Notes under the pieces: model-generated
Database searches by the model: none
Told to the model about the DNA's origin: nothing
What the model saw: the letters and a program-made list of their open reading frames with translations, nothing else
Shown: positions 52,639-60,752 of the stretch, in pieces
Numbering within the stretch: the stretch's first letter is position 1
Layout: each line of letters begins with the position of its first letter
Origin: Gammaproteobacteria bacterium HGW-Gammaproteobacteria-13
Lineage (GTDB): Bacteria > Pseudomonadota > Gammaproteobacteria > Pseudomonadales > Pseudomonadaceae
DNA length: 64,000 nt
Assembly: GCA_002840155.1 (NCBI GenBank)
Contig: PGZH01000012.1
Location: forward strand, 80,179 to 144,178
Direction: 5' to 3'
Translations under genes and position numbers: made by a program

Positions 52639-53988
52639 TTACTCGGCAGCTGGCGTACGGCGCTTCAGCGGCGCCAGGCCGTCCTGGCTGACCAGCACCG
52701 GCGCATCGGGTTTCGGCCGGTTGATGGTGTTGCGCTTCGGCGCCTTGGCGGCTGGCTTTTTCGTGGCGAGCTTCTTGCCGGTTTTCGGATCGACCTTTTT
52801 CTTCTTCGGTCCAACTGCTTTGCCAGACGCCTTGAGGTTTTTCGGGCCCTGGTAGATGCCCTTGAGGTCTTTGATATTGCGGCGCTCAAAACGCTGCTTG
52901 AGGTAGCGCTCGATGCTCGACATCAGCGCCCAGTCGTTGTGGCAGATCAGCGAGATCGCCAGACCTTCAGCGCCGGCACGGCCAGTGCGGCCGATGCGGT
53001 GCACGTATTCGTCGCCGGAGCGCGGCATATCGAAGTTGATCACCAGGTCCAGGCCGTCGACATCCAGGCCACGGGCCGCCACATCGGTGGCCACCAGAAT
53101 CTTCACCGCGCCTTGCTTGAGGCGGTCGATGGCCAGTTTGCGATCCTTCTGGTCCTTCTCGCCGTGCAATACAAAGGTCTTGAAGTCGTGGGCAACCAAC
53201 TTGCCGTACAGGCGGTCGGCTTGAACCCGGGTATTGGTGAAGATGATCGCCTTGTCGTAGGTCTCGTTCTTCAGCAACCACTCGACCAAGCGCTCTTTGT
53301 GATGGTTGTGGTCAGCGGTGATGATCTGCTGACGGGTGCCTTCGTTAAGCTGGCTGACGCGGTTGAGCTGCAGGTGCTCAGGCTCTTTCAGCACCTTGCC
53401 AACCACTTCGCGCAGCACTGCGCCGCCACTGGTGGCGGAGAACAGCAGGGTCTGACGGTCGGCGTTGCACAGCTCGGACAAACGCTGCACGTCCTCGGCA
53501 AAGCCCATGTCGAGCATGCGGTCGGCTTCATCGAGCACCAGCACTTCGACTTCATCGAGCAGCAGGTTGCCGGCATTGGCGTGTTCGATCAGGCGGCCAG
53601 GCGTGCCGATCAGAATATCCACCTTGCGCAGCATGGCGGCTTGCACCTTGAAGTCTTCCCCACCGGTGATCAGCCCGCCCTTGAGGAAGGTGAACTGAGC
53701 GAAGCGCTCGACCTCTTTCAGGGTCTGCTGCGCCAGCTCGCGGGTCGGCAGCAGGATCATCGCGCGTACGCTCATGCGCGGCGAGGAGGCGCCATCACCG
53801 AGCAGACGATTGAGCATCGGCAGCACGAACGCTGCGGTCTTGCCGCTACCGGTTTGCGCGGTAACCCGCAGGTCTTTTCCTTGCAGCGCCAGCGGAATGG
53901 CCGCCAACTGCACCGGGGTGGGCTCGACAAATTTAAGCTCGGCCACGGCTTTGAGCAGGCGTTCATGCAGGGCGAATTGGGAAAACAC
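52639..53988 (-). CDS. DEAD-box RNA helicase (RhlE/SrmB-like)
   Basis: A 449-residue ATP-dependent RNA helicase. Motifs in order: Q motif near LKFVEPTPVQ, I AQTGSGKT, Ia PTRELAQQ, Ib TPGRL, II DEAD in LVLDEADRML, III SATS, then IFTNTRVQADRLY, ATDVAARGLDVDGL and HRIGRTGRAG. A basic C-terminal tail (KKKKVDPKTGKKLATKK) probably binds RNA. The GTG at 53988 (VFSQFALHERLL) has CGAGG upstream and fits the family start. Such helicases act in ribosome assembly or RNA decay. Confidence 0.93.
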   Translation of the reverse strand: MFSQFALHERLLKAVAELKFVEPTPVQLAAIPLALQGKDLRVTAQTGSGKTAAFVLPMLNRLLGDGASSPRMSVRAMILLPTRELAQQTLKEVERFAQFTFLKGGLITGGEDFKVQAAMLRKVDILIGTPGRLIEHANAGNLLLDEVEVLVLDEADRMLDMGFAEDVQRLSELCNADRQTLLFSATSGGAVLREVVGKVLKEPEHLQLNRVSQLNEGTRQQIITADHNHHKERLVEWLLKNETYDKAIIFTNTRVQADRLYGKLVAHDFKTFVLHGEKDQKDRKLAIDRLKQGAVKILVATDVAARGLDVDGLDLVINFDMPRSGDEYVHRIGRTGRAGAEGLAISLICHNDWALMSSIERYLKQRFERRNIKDLKGIYQGPKNLKASGKAVGPKKKKVDPKTGKKLATKKPAAKAPKRNTINRPKPDAPVLVSQDGLAPLKRRTPAAE

Positions 53989-54134
53989 GGGTATACCTCG
54001 ACAAAAAATCAGCAATACAGCGGCATAGATTACCGGTTCTGCCGGCTAAAAGCCCGAACGGCCTGGCCAACGGCGTCTGTAGCCCAGTGCGCAGCCTCCC
54101 GTCAGGCCACTACGCAAGCGCCGCGTCGCGCCGG

Positions 54135-54140
54135 TAGAAT
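54135..54140 (+). promoter_or_regulatory. -10-like TAGAAT of yhhQ
   Basis: TAGAAT lies so that transcription would begin near 54147, about 20 nt before the predicted preQ1 aptamer. A matching -35 is not convincing. Confidence 0.35.
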
Positions 54141-54167
54141 GCGCGCCGCCGTTCAATTCCGGATGGC

Positions 54168-54198
54168 ATGGGTTCCCTAACCCCATTCAGCAAAAAGG
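54168..54198 (+). ncRNA. preQ1-I-like riboswitch
   Basis: A compact H-type pseudoknot can form: P1 ATGGG (54168-54172) with CCCAT (54182-54186), loop TTCCCTAAC with C81 (54181) just before the P1 3' arm where the preQ1-pairing cytosine sits, an A-rich tail (CAGCAAAAAGG), and P2 pairing of CCT (54176-54178) with AGG (54196-54198). This closely parallels the Thermoanaerobacter tengcongensis and Bacillus preQ1-I aptamers. AAGG is also the Shine-Dalgarno, 7 nt before the yhhQ start, so ligand binding would block translation. Confidence 0.75.
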
Positions 54199-54205
54199 TT
54201 CCGTC

Positions 54206-54859
54206 ATGCTTATTACCGCCCCTCAGCGCCTGCGCAATGCGCTTATTGCCCTGGTGCTGTTTCATATCCTGATCATCATCGCCAGCAACTACCTGGTGCA
54301 GCTGCCGATCACCCTGTTCGGCTGGCACACCACCTGGGGCGCGTTCAGTTTCCCGTTTATTTTCCTGGCTACCGACCTGACCGTACGCCTGCTCGGCAAG
54401 CAGGCGGCGCGCCGGGTGATCGCCCAGGTGATGCTGCCGGCGCTGCTGATTTCCTACATCGTTTCGGTGCTGTTTCAGGAAGCCAGCTTTCGTGGCTTCG
54501 GCGCATTGCTGGAATTCAACGAGTTCGTCCTACGCATTTCCATCGCCAGCTTCCTCGCCTACGTGCTGGGGCAGTTCCTCGATATTCAGGTATTCGACCG
54601 CCTGCGCCAGCTGTCGCTGTGGTGGGTAGCGCCAACCGTATCAACCATCTTCGGCAACCTGCTGGACACCTACGCGTTCTTCTCGGTGGCGTTCTGGAAC
54701 AGCAGCAACCCGTTTATGGCCGAACACTGGGTGGAAATCGCCACGCTCGATTACGGGGTCAAGCTGGTGGTCAGCCTGCTGCTGTTCGTGCCGCTCTACG
54801 GCATGCTGCTCAATGCCATACTCCGCGTCATGACCGCCACCAGGGCGAAGACGGCCTGA
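54206..54859 (+). CDS. yhhQ: queuosine-precursor transporter YhhQ
   Basis: A 217-residue inner-membrane protein with about six helices that imports 7-deazaguanine precursors (preQ0/preQ1) used to make queuosine in tRNA. Family stretches are ASNYLVQLPITLFGWHTTWG, FPFIFLATDLTVRLLG and the late WVAPTVSTIFGNLLDTYAFF. The start codon follows a predicted preQ1-I aptamer, and this gene family is a known preQ1 riboswitch target, so the two calls support one another. Confidence 0.93.
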   Translation: MLITAPQRLRNALIALVLFHILIIIASNYLVQLPITLFGWHTTWGAFSFPFIFLATDLTVRLLGKQAARRVIAQVMLPALLISYIVSVLFQEASFRGFGALLEFNEFVLRISIASFLAYVLGQFLDIQVFDRLRQLSLWWVAPTVSTIFGNLLDTYAFFSVAFWNSSNPFMAEHWVEIATLDYGVKLVVSLLLFVPLYGMLLNAILRVMTATRAKTA

Positions 54860-54915
54860 GGAACCTTAGCGTCAGGCCGACCTCCAACGTTCATACCCCG
54901 CTACGGAGTTCTGCC

Positions 54916-55320
54916 ATGTCCCGTTCGCTGCTCCTGTTATTCGCCGGCCTTGGCCTGGCGCTAACACTCGCCAACGCCGAAGCCGCGCCCAAACATGACA
55001 AAGCCCACAAACATGGCGATGACAGCGATGTGCGCGTCGACATACGTGGCCCGAGCATCGACATTGGCCAGGTGCGCATCATTCTTGGCGATAACCGCGA
55101 CCTGATCGGCCCAGCCCAGTCTCTGCCACCGGGTATTCGCAAGAACCTGGCGCGCGGCAAGCCGCTGCCACCGGGCATTGCCAAGCGCTTCGACAATCGC
55201 CTGCTCGGCCAACTGCCGCGCTACGAAGGCTACGAATGGCAGCAAGTGGGCACCGACGTGGTGCTCGTCACCCTGGCTACGGGGCTGATCTACGAGATTT
55301 TGCAGAACGTGCTGGACTGA
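54916..55320 (+). CDS. CigR/RcnB-like small exported protein
   Basis: A 134-residue exported protein. A signal peptide (MSRSLLLLFAGLGLALTLANA) is followed by a His/Asp/Lys-rich segment (PKHDKAHKHGDDSD) and the tandem LPPGIRKNLARGKPLPPGIAKR. The C terminus reads VGTDVVLVTLATGLIYEILQNVL. This layout matches the CigR family; in Salmonella CigR is an anti-virulence regulator, which need not hold here. ATG at 54916 follows CGGAG. It stands between yhhQ and the reductase. Confidence 0.8.
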   Translation: MSRSLLLLFAGLGLALTLANAEAAPKHDKAHKHGDDSDVRVDIRGPSIDIGQVRIILGDNRDLIGPAQSLPPGIRKNLARGKPLPPGIAKRFDNRLLGQLPRYEGYEWQQVGTDVVLVTLATGLIYEILQNVLD

Positions 55321-55405
55321 GCCCGCCAGGAAACTTTGTCCCCTATTGCCACTCCACTGACCAGGGGCTTCAGCCGAGGCCTGCGTTTGTGACTGGGGAC
55401 TCGCC

Positions 55406-55960
55406 ATGAAACCCACCCTGATCTACTACATAGCCGCCAGCCTAGACGGCTATATCGCTCGCCCGGATGGCCGAGTCGATTGGCTGGAAGCCATCCAGAC
55501 CTCTGGCGACGACCACGGTTACCACGCCTTTTATGACGGCATCGACGCCTTGCTGATGGGCCGCATGACTTTCGATGCACTGATGGACTGCGAAGGGGCC
55601 TGGCCCTACCCCAACAAACCCTGCCTGGTATTGACCCGCTACCCGCACCAGCACTTGCCGCCTGGCGTGAGCATGCGCCACTGCACGCCAAGCGAAGCCC
55701 TGACTGAGCTGGCCGCCCAGGGCCATCAACGTATCTGGCTGGTAGGTGGCGGCTCGCTGGCAGGCAACTGCTTCGCCGCCGGCCTGCTCGATGAGCTGGT
55801 GGTGAGCCTGGAGCCCTATCTGCTGGGCGCTGGTATTCCGATGTTCTCCAGCGGTCTGGAGCGCAGCTTGAGGCTGCATGAACAGCGCAGCTTCAGCAGC
55901 GGCGTGGTGCAACTGCACTATCAGGTGCTGCCGGAAAACCCTGCGGATGTCGTTCTATAA
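55406..55960 (+). CDS. dihydrofolate-reductase/RibD C-domain family protein
   Basis: A 184-residue reductase-fold protein. It opens IYYIAASLDGYIARPDGRVDWL, followed by GIDALLMGRMTFDAL, and later IWLVGGGSLAGNCFAAGLLDEL, the NADPH-binding and dimer stretch. The family contains bacterial YyaP/YwjB-like proteins of unknown substrate, related to RibD. No riboflavin genes are nearby. It converges on rarD and the coding ends overlap by 6 bp. Confidence 0.85.
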   Translation: MKPTLIYYIAASLDGYIARPDGRVDWLEAIQTSGDDHGYHAFYDGIDALLMGRMTFDALMDCEGAWPYPNKPCLVLTRYPHQHLPPGVSMRHCTPSEALTELAAQGHQRIWLVGGGSLAGNCFAAGLLDELVVSLEPYLLGAGIPMFSSGLERSLRLHEQRSFSSGVVQLHYQVLPENPADVVL

Positions 55961-56851
55961 ACCTTGCCGCGCCTGCTTGATCAGCAGCCGCGCGCTGTCC
56001 CAGCCGACCAGCAGCACCGCCAGCCAGATCGGCAGATAGGTCAGCCATTGCGCGCTATTGAACTGCTCGCCGAGAAACAGCAGCGCCACCAGAAACAGCA
56101 GCACCGGCTCGACATAACTGAGAATGCCAAACAGCCCCATCGGCAGCAGACGACTGGCGGCCATCATCGCGGCAAACGCCAGGGAGCTGAGGATCGCCAG
56201 CCCCGGCAGCAGCCACCACAGCTGCGGCGCCTGGCTGAACAGCTGCGGCGGGCTCCACTGCAACACCAGCCAGATCGCCACCGGAGCCATAAACAGCATC
56301 TCGAAGGCAAAGCCGGACAAGGCGTCCAGGCGCATCCAGCGGCGCAGCATGAAATACGGCGGGTAGCCCAGTACCGTGACCATCACCACCCAGGAGAACG
56401 CCTGGGTCAGCCAAAGCTCATGGGCCACGCCGAGCAAGGCGCAGAACACCGCCAGACGCTGCAACGGCCGCAGCCGCTCGCCATAGAACACCCGCCCGGC
56501 CAGCACCATGGCCAACGGCAGGAGGAAATAGCCCAGCGACACTTCCAGCATGCGCCCGGCCAGCGGCGCCCAGACAAACAGTGCCCACTGAATACCCATC
56601 AGCAGCGCAGCCAGTGGCAGGCTGGCCAGCAGCAACGGCTCGCGCCGCACTCGACCGCAGGCGGCGAGCAGCACCGGCCATTGCCGCGACAAGGTGATCA
56701 GCAGCAACACTGCCGGCATCGACCAGAGCACCCGCTGGGCAAATACCTGCAAGCCATCCAGTGGCGCCAACAGCCGCACATAGCCGGGCACCAGGGCAAA
56801 CAACACCGAGGCAATAATCGACAGCGCCACACCGCGCCCAGACAGCTGCAT
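55955..56851 (-). CDS. rarD: RarD-type EamA transporter
   Basis: A 298-residue, 10-helix drug/metabolite exporter of the RarD subfamily. The opening SIIASVLFALVPGYVRLLAPLDG and the following LFAQRVLWSMPAVLLL-like stretch fit RarD, as do WALFVWAPLAGRMLEVSLGYFL and PLAMVLAGRVFYGERL. The start at 56851 (MQLSGRGVALS) is preferred to an ATG 117 bp upstream that would add an unlikely extension. Substrate unknown. Confidence 0.88.
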   Translation of the reverse strand: MQLSGRGVALSIIASVLFALVPGYVRLLAPLDGLQVFAQRVLWSMPAVLLLITLSRQWPVLLAACGRVRREPLLLASLPLAALLMGIQWALFVWAPLAGRMLEVSLGYFLLPLAMVLAGRVFYGERLRPLQRLAVFCALLGVAHELWLTQAFSWVVMVTVLGYPPYFMLRRWMRLDALSGFAFEMLFMAPVAIWLVLQWSPPQLFSQAPQLWWLLPGLAILSSLAFAAMMAASRLLPMGLFGILSYVEPVLLFLVALLFLGEQFNSAQWLTYLPIWLAVLLVGWDSARLLIKQARQGL

Positions 56852-57051
56852 CACATCACCCTGCTCAATCAAACCCCGACATCTTGCCTGGCTTGTAGTT
56901 AAGACCACAGCCACAAAGCGACACAGCCAGGTACTTAAACAGCCGTACAGCGTAAAAACGCAGGCCATAAAAAAGCCCGCGCTGCATCAGCAGAGCGGGC
57001 AGAGACGCCCAGGAGCACCGGACGCCAGGAGAGCAGGATGCAGCGGGAAAA

Positions 57052-57652
57052 TCAGATGGCCTGGGCCAGTTGCGCCTTGGCCTGGTTCAGGCCTTTTTCG
57101 AGAAAGTCGCCGCCCAGGTTGAGGCCTTCGGCGTGGATAAAGCTGACATCGTGGATACCGACAAAGGCCAGCGCCTGACGCAGGTAGGGTTCCTGATGGT
57201 CCTGAGTACCGCCGGCGTAGATGCCGCCACGGGCGGTCAGGACGAAAGCGCGCTTGCCGCTGAGCAGGCCTTGCGGGCCGGTTTCGGTGTACTTGAAGGT
57301 CACCCCCGGCGCGCAGCACGTGATCGAGCCAAGCCTTCAGGGTGCTGGGGATGGCGAAGTTGTACATCGGCGCGGCCAGCACCAGCACATCAGCGGCCAG
57401 CAGCTCATCGGTGAGCAGGTTGGACAGCGCCAGCGCAGCCTGCTCGGCTTCACTCTGCTGCCCGGCCGGCGTCATCCAGCCGCCCAGCAGGTTGGCGTCC
57501 AGATGCGGCACCTGATCAACCGCAAGGTCACGCACCTTGATCTGATCCGCCGGATTGGCAGCCTGCCAGTTGGCGATAAATTGCGCAGTCAGCTGACGCG
57601 AAACCGAACCTTGCTGACGGGCGCTGCTTTCAATTACCAGGACGTTTGCCAT
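57052..57652 (-). pseudogene. azoR: frameshifted FMN-dependent NADH-azoreductase
   Basis: Azoreductases reduce azo bonds and quinones with FMN. The frame starts MANVLVIESSARQQGSVSRQL with the flavodoxin-like fold, runs through APMYNFAIPSTLKAWLDHVLRAGG, then changes frame. The missing part (VTFKYTETGPQGLLSGKRA onward, to NQAKAQLAQAI) lies one frame over. The switch point is a G5 run on the coding strand (57303-57307 as C5): with four G it would read RAGVTFKY and give 199 residues, the family length. It is either a real inactivation or a base-calling error. Confidence 0.9.
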
Positions 57653-57809
57653 GTTGTTTGCTCCATCGAAGGGTTGTTGAACGTCGATGGAGCAAAGAAT
57701 AGGAGCGCACAATCCGATTAAAAAGCGCAAATACCTGCGCCAAACAATCTAATAATTTGATTTATAGCTAGCCCGCGCTTAGTCTCTGGGCTGTTGCAGC
57801 CTGCTCTTG

Positions 57810-58124
57810 TTAGCTGAGTTCACAGGTCAGCTTGACCCGCAGCTTAATAATGCTGCGGCTGAACTTCACCGCCAGGTTGCTGCTTTCACCGGCAGCCAGG
57901 CTGACCTTGCGGGTGCGCGGCGCTTCCGGGCCGTTGCGGAACAGCGCCGTGCACTTGGCGGCGCTGCGACCATAGTTGTGCAGCTGCAGACCGCCCATGT
58001 TGTGATCGATTTCCTGGGTGGTGGCCGAGACTTCAGCGCCATTGAGCTGTTTCTCCACCTCAATCGGGTAGGCCATGACAGTCAGCGGCAAGCAGGCCAG
58101 TAGCGCACAACAAAGCTTTTTCAT
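57810..58124 (-). CDS. small exported protein
   Basis: A 104-residue exported protein. ATG at 58124 gives the signal peptide MKKLCCALLACLPLTVMAYP, with GGAG 9 nt upstream. The mature domain is beta-rich with a Cys pair (SAAKCTALFRNG and VKLTCELS) that could form a disulfide. Similar short pseudomonad proteins have, from memory, been misnamed 3-phosphoglycerate kinase; nothing here supports that. It is divergent from the LysR gene. Confidence 0.7.
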   Translation of the reverse strand: MKKLCCALLACLPLTVMAYPIEVEKQLNGAEVSATTQEIDHNMGGLQLHNYGRSAAKCTALFRNGPEAPRTRKVSLAAGESSNLAVKFSRSIIKLRVKLTCELS

Positions 58125-58208
58125 CAGGGCAGTCTCCGGCAAAAGACGGCCAGTTTAGGTTGATTGCGTCAGCATTTGCACCCTAGAACCTGTAGACGGG
58201 AAAACACT

Positions 58209-59135
58209 ATGAAAGCCCCCCGCGTAACCCTCGACCAATGGCGCACCCTGCAGGCGGTGGTCGATCATGGCGGCTTTGCCCAGGCGGCCGAGGTGCTGCA
58301 CCGCTCGCAATCCTCGGTCAGCTATACCGTGGCGCGTATGCAGGAGCAGCTCGGCGTGCCGCTGCTGCGTATCGATGGACGCAAGGCGGTGCTGACCGAA
58401 GCCGGTGACGTGCTGCTGCGCCGCTCGCGGCAATTGGTCAAACAGGCCAGCCAACTGGAAGACCTCGCTCACCATATGGAACAGGGCTGGGAAGCCGAAG
58501 TGCGCCTGGTGGTCGACGCCGCCTACCCCAACGCCCGCCTGGTCCGTGCGCTGACCGCGTTTATGCCGCAAAGCCGTGGCTGCCGCGTGCGCCTGCGCGA
58601 GGAAGTGCTGTCCGGGGTGGAAGAAGTGCTCAAGGACGGCATCGCCGACCTGGCCATCAGCGCACTGAATATTCCCGGCTTTCTCGGCGCGGAAATGAGC
58701 ACTGTGGAGTTTGTCGCCGTGGCTCACCCCGAGCATGCACTGCACCGCCTGCAGCGGGTGGTGACCTTTCAGGATCTGGAAAGCCAGATGCAGGTGGTGA
58801 TCCGCGACTCCGGTCGCCAGCAGCCGCGAGATGTCGGCTGGCTCGGCGCGGAACATCGCTGGACGGTCGGCAGCCTGGCCACCGCCGCTACCTTTGTCAG
58901 CAACGGCCTGGGCTTTGCCTGGTTGCCGCGCCACCTGATCGAACGCGAACTGAAAGACGGCCTGCTCAAACCGCTGCCGCTGGATCAGGGCGGCAGCCGT
59001 AATCCGCTGTTCTTCCTCTACTCGAACAAGGACAAGCCCCTGGGCCCGGCTACGCAGATTCTCGTCGAGCTGATCCAGCGCTTCGATGCCGCCCCTTTGA
59101 ATGCAGCCTTTGCTGCGCCCCTGCCCTCGGCCTGA
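58209..59135 (+). CDS. LysR-family transcriptional regulator
   Basis: A 308-residue LysR-type regulator. The start at 58209 (MKAPRVTLDQWRTLQAVVDH) places the winged helix at residues ~8-65 (GFAQAAEVLHRSQSSVSYTVARMQEQLG). The effector domain covers residues ~90-290 (IADLAISALNIPGFLGA, SLATAATFVSNGLGFAWLP). The signal molecule is unknown. It precedes the hydrolase by 16 bp, so it may share that transcript rather than only regulate it. Confidence 0.9.
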   Translation: MKAPRVTLDQWRTLQAVVDHGGFAQAAEVLHRSQSSVSYTVARMQEQLGVPLLRIDGRKAVLTEAGDVLLRRSRQLVKQASQLEDLAHHMEQGWEAEVRLVVDAAYPNARLVRALTAFMPQSRGCRVRLREEVLSGVEEVLKDGIADLAISALNIPGFLGAEMSTVEFVAVAHPEHALHRLQRVVTFQDLESQMQVVIRDSGRQQPRDVGWLGAEHRWTVGSLATAATFVSNGLGFAWLPRHLIERELKDGLLKPLPLDQGGSRNPLFFLYSNKDKPLGPATQILVELIQRFDAAPLNAAFAAPLPSA

Positions 59136-59151
59136 TTAAGGAGTCCAGCAG

Positions 59152-59964
59152 ATGTCCTATTTCACTAACGACGACTGCCAGTTGCACTACGAGGAATACG
59201 GCCATGGTGCGCCGGTGCTGCTGGTTCACGGCCTCGGCTCGAGCACCCGCGATTGGGAATACCAGATCCCCGAGCTGGCCCGTCATTACCGGGTAATCGC
59301 CCTCGATGTGCGCGGCCATGGCCGCTCGGACAAACCCCGCGAGCGCTACAGCATTCAGGGCTTTGCCGAGGATGTGGCGGCGCTGATCGAGCACCTGCAG
59401 CTGCCGCAGGTGCATCTGGTGGGCATCTCCATGGGCGGCATGATCGGCTTTCAGCTCGGCGTAGATCGCCCCGAACTGCTGAAGAGCCTGTGCATCGTCA
59501 ACAGCGGCCCGGAAGTGAAGGCGAAAAGCCCGCGCGACTACATCGAAATTGCCAAACGCTGGAGCCTGTCGCGCCTGCTCAGCCTCGACACCATTGCCAA
59601 GGCCCTGGGCAGGCTGCTATTCCCCAAGCCGGAGCAGGAAGAGCTGCGGCAGAAAATCCTGCAACGCTGGCCGCAGAACAACAAGCGTGCTTACCTTGCC
59701 AGCCTGGATGCGATTATCGGCTGGGGCGTGCGGGAACGCCTGGCGCGAATCAGCTGTCCGACCCTGGTGGTCACGGCCGACCGCGATTACACCCCGGTGG
59801 CGCAAAAGCAGGCCTACGTCGATGAAATGGTCAATGCGCGCCTGCTGGTGATCGAAGATTCGCGCCACGCCACACCGTTGGACCAACCCGAACAATTCAA
59901 CAGCAGCCTGCTCGCCTTCCTTGCCGAAGTCGAACAGGCCGCCCCAACTGCCAAGCCACAATAA
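59152..59964 (+). CDS. alpha/beta-hydrolase
   Basis: A 270-residue cytoplasmic alpha/beta-hydrolase with no leader. The oxyanion stretch is LLVHGLGSSTRDWEYQ, the nucleophile motif GISMGGM (G-x-S-x-G), the acid in VVTADRDYTPV and the His in EDSRHATPLDQP. Its overall pattern is close to 3-oxoadipate enol-lactonase-like and ester hydrolases, without a specific substrate. It is between LysR and cyclophilin genes with small gaps. Confidence 0.85.
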   Translation: MSYFTNDDCQLHYEEYGHGAPVLLVHGLGSSTRDWEYQIPELARHYRVIALDVRGHGRSDKPRERYSIQGFAEDVAALIEHLQLPQVHLVGISMGGMIGFQLGVDRPELLKSLCIVNSGPEVKAKSPRDYIEIAKRWSLSRLLSLDTIAKALGRLLFPKPEQEELRQKILQRWPQNNKRAYLASLDAIIGWGVRERLARISCPTLVVTADRDYTPVAQKQAYVDEMVNARLLVIEDSRHATPLDQPEQFNSSLLAFLAEVEQAAPTAKPQ

Positions 59965-59976
59965 GGACTACTGCGC

Positions 59977-60531
59977 ATGTTCAAGACCCTCACCCTCGCC
60001 GCCTGCTCCATCCTGTTTGCCGGCAGCCTGCTGGCCGCCGAAAACCCGAAAGTGCTGCTGACCACCAGCCTCGGTGAAATCGAGATCGAACTGGATGCCG
60101 AGAAGGCGCCGATCAGCACCGCAAACTTCCTCGCCTACGTCGACAGCGGCTACTACGCCGGCACCCAGTTCCACCGCGTGATTCCGGGCTTTATGGTGCA
60201 AGGCGGCGGTTTCGATGCCGAGATGCAGCAGAAAGACACCCAGGCGCCGATCAAGAACGAAGCCGACAACGGCCTGCACAACGTACGCGGCACCCTGGCC
60301 ATGGCCCGTACCCAGGTACGCGACTCCGCCACCAGCCAGTTCTTTATCAACCACAAGGACAACGCCTTCCTCGACCACGGCTCGCGTGACTTCGGTTACG
60401 CGGTGTTCGGCAAGGTGGTGAAGGGCATGGACGTGGTCGACAAGATCGCCCAGGTGCCGACCGCCAACCGTGGCGGCCATCAGAATGTGCCGCGTGAGCC
60501 GGTGCTGATCACCGAAGCCAAGCGTCTCTGA
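59977..60531 (+). CDS. ppiA: periplasmic cyclophilin-type peptidyl-prolyl isomerase
   Basis: A 184-residue cyclophilin with a signal peptide ([21 protein letters not shown]), so it folds periplasmic proteins. Active-site strands are [15 protein letters not shown] (Arg and Phe of the pocket) and [13 protein letters not shown] (Gln-Phe-Phe). The N-terminal [15 protein letters not shown] matches bacterial PpiA. It starts 12 bp after the hydrolase stop, so LysR-hydrolase-ppiA form an apparent operon. Confidence 0.93.
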   Translation: MFKTLTLAACSILFAGSLLAAENPKVLLTTSLGEIEIELDAEKAPISTANFLAYVDSGYYAGTQFHRVIPGFMVQGGGFDAEMQQKDTQAPIKNEADNGLHNVRGTLAMARTQVRDSATSQFFINHKDNAFLDHGSRDFGYAVFGKVVKGMDVVDKIAQVPTANRGGHQNVPREPVLITEAKRL

Positions 60532-60539
60532 TAAAACCA

Positions 60540-60565
60540 CGCGGGGTGGGCCTGCTCACCCCGCG
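60540..60565 (+). terminator. ppiA terminator
   Basis: CGCGGGGTG / CACCCCGCG with an 8-nt loop, 8 bp after the ppiA stop, then a short T-rich CGTTTCCCT. Confidence 0.65.
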
Positions 60566-60752
60566 CGTTTCCCTCCTGCTTTTTCTGCGCAACACCCTCC
60601 TGAGCATTTGATTCGCTTCGCTCACCCCTTCGGGGCCGTGCTAAAGCACGTTCAGCCCCCGGCTGTGAGCCTGTTTTTAACGTCGCGATGGCAACGCAGG
60701 TAGTTGTTCAATGGCCTGTTAGAATCGGGCGCTATTCCCTGATCTAGGCAGG

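Noticed and set aside
52567-54180. 537-residue plus-strand ORF opposite the DEAD-box helicase
   Set aside because: The minus strand has every DEAD-box motif; the plus frame is a codon shadow.
57052-57652. Programmed frameshift in azoreductase
   Set aside because: No slippery heptamer or downstream structure was evident, and the family does not use frameshifting, so a mutation or error is simpler.
60566-60752. Possible small gene or repeat between ppiA and the ABC exporter
   Set aside because: Contains short palindromic GC-rich pieces (CGTGCTAAAGCACG) but no coding frame or recognised element.
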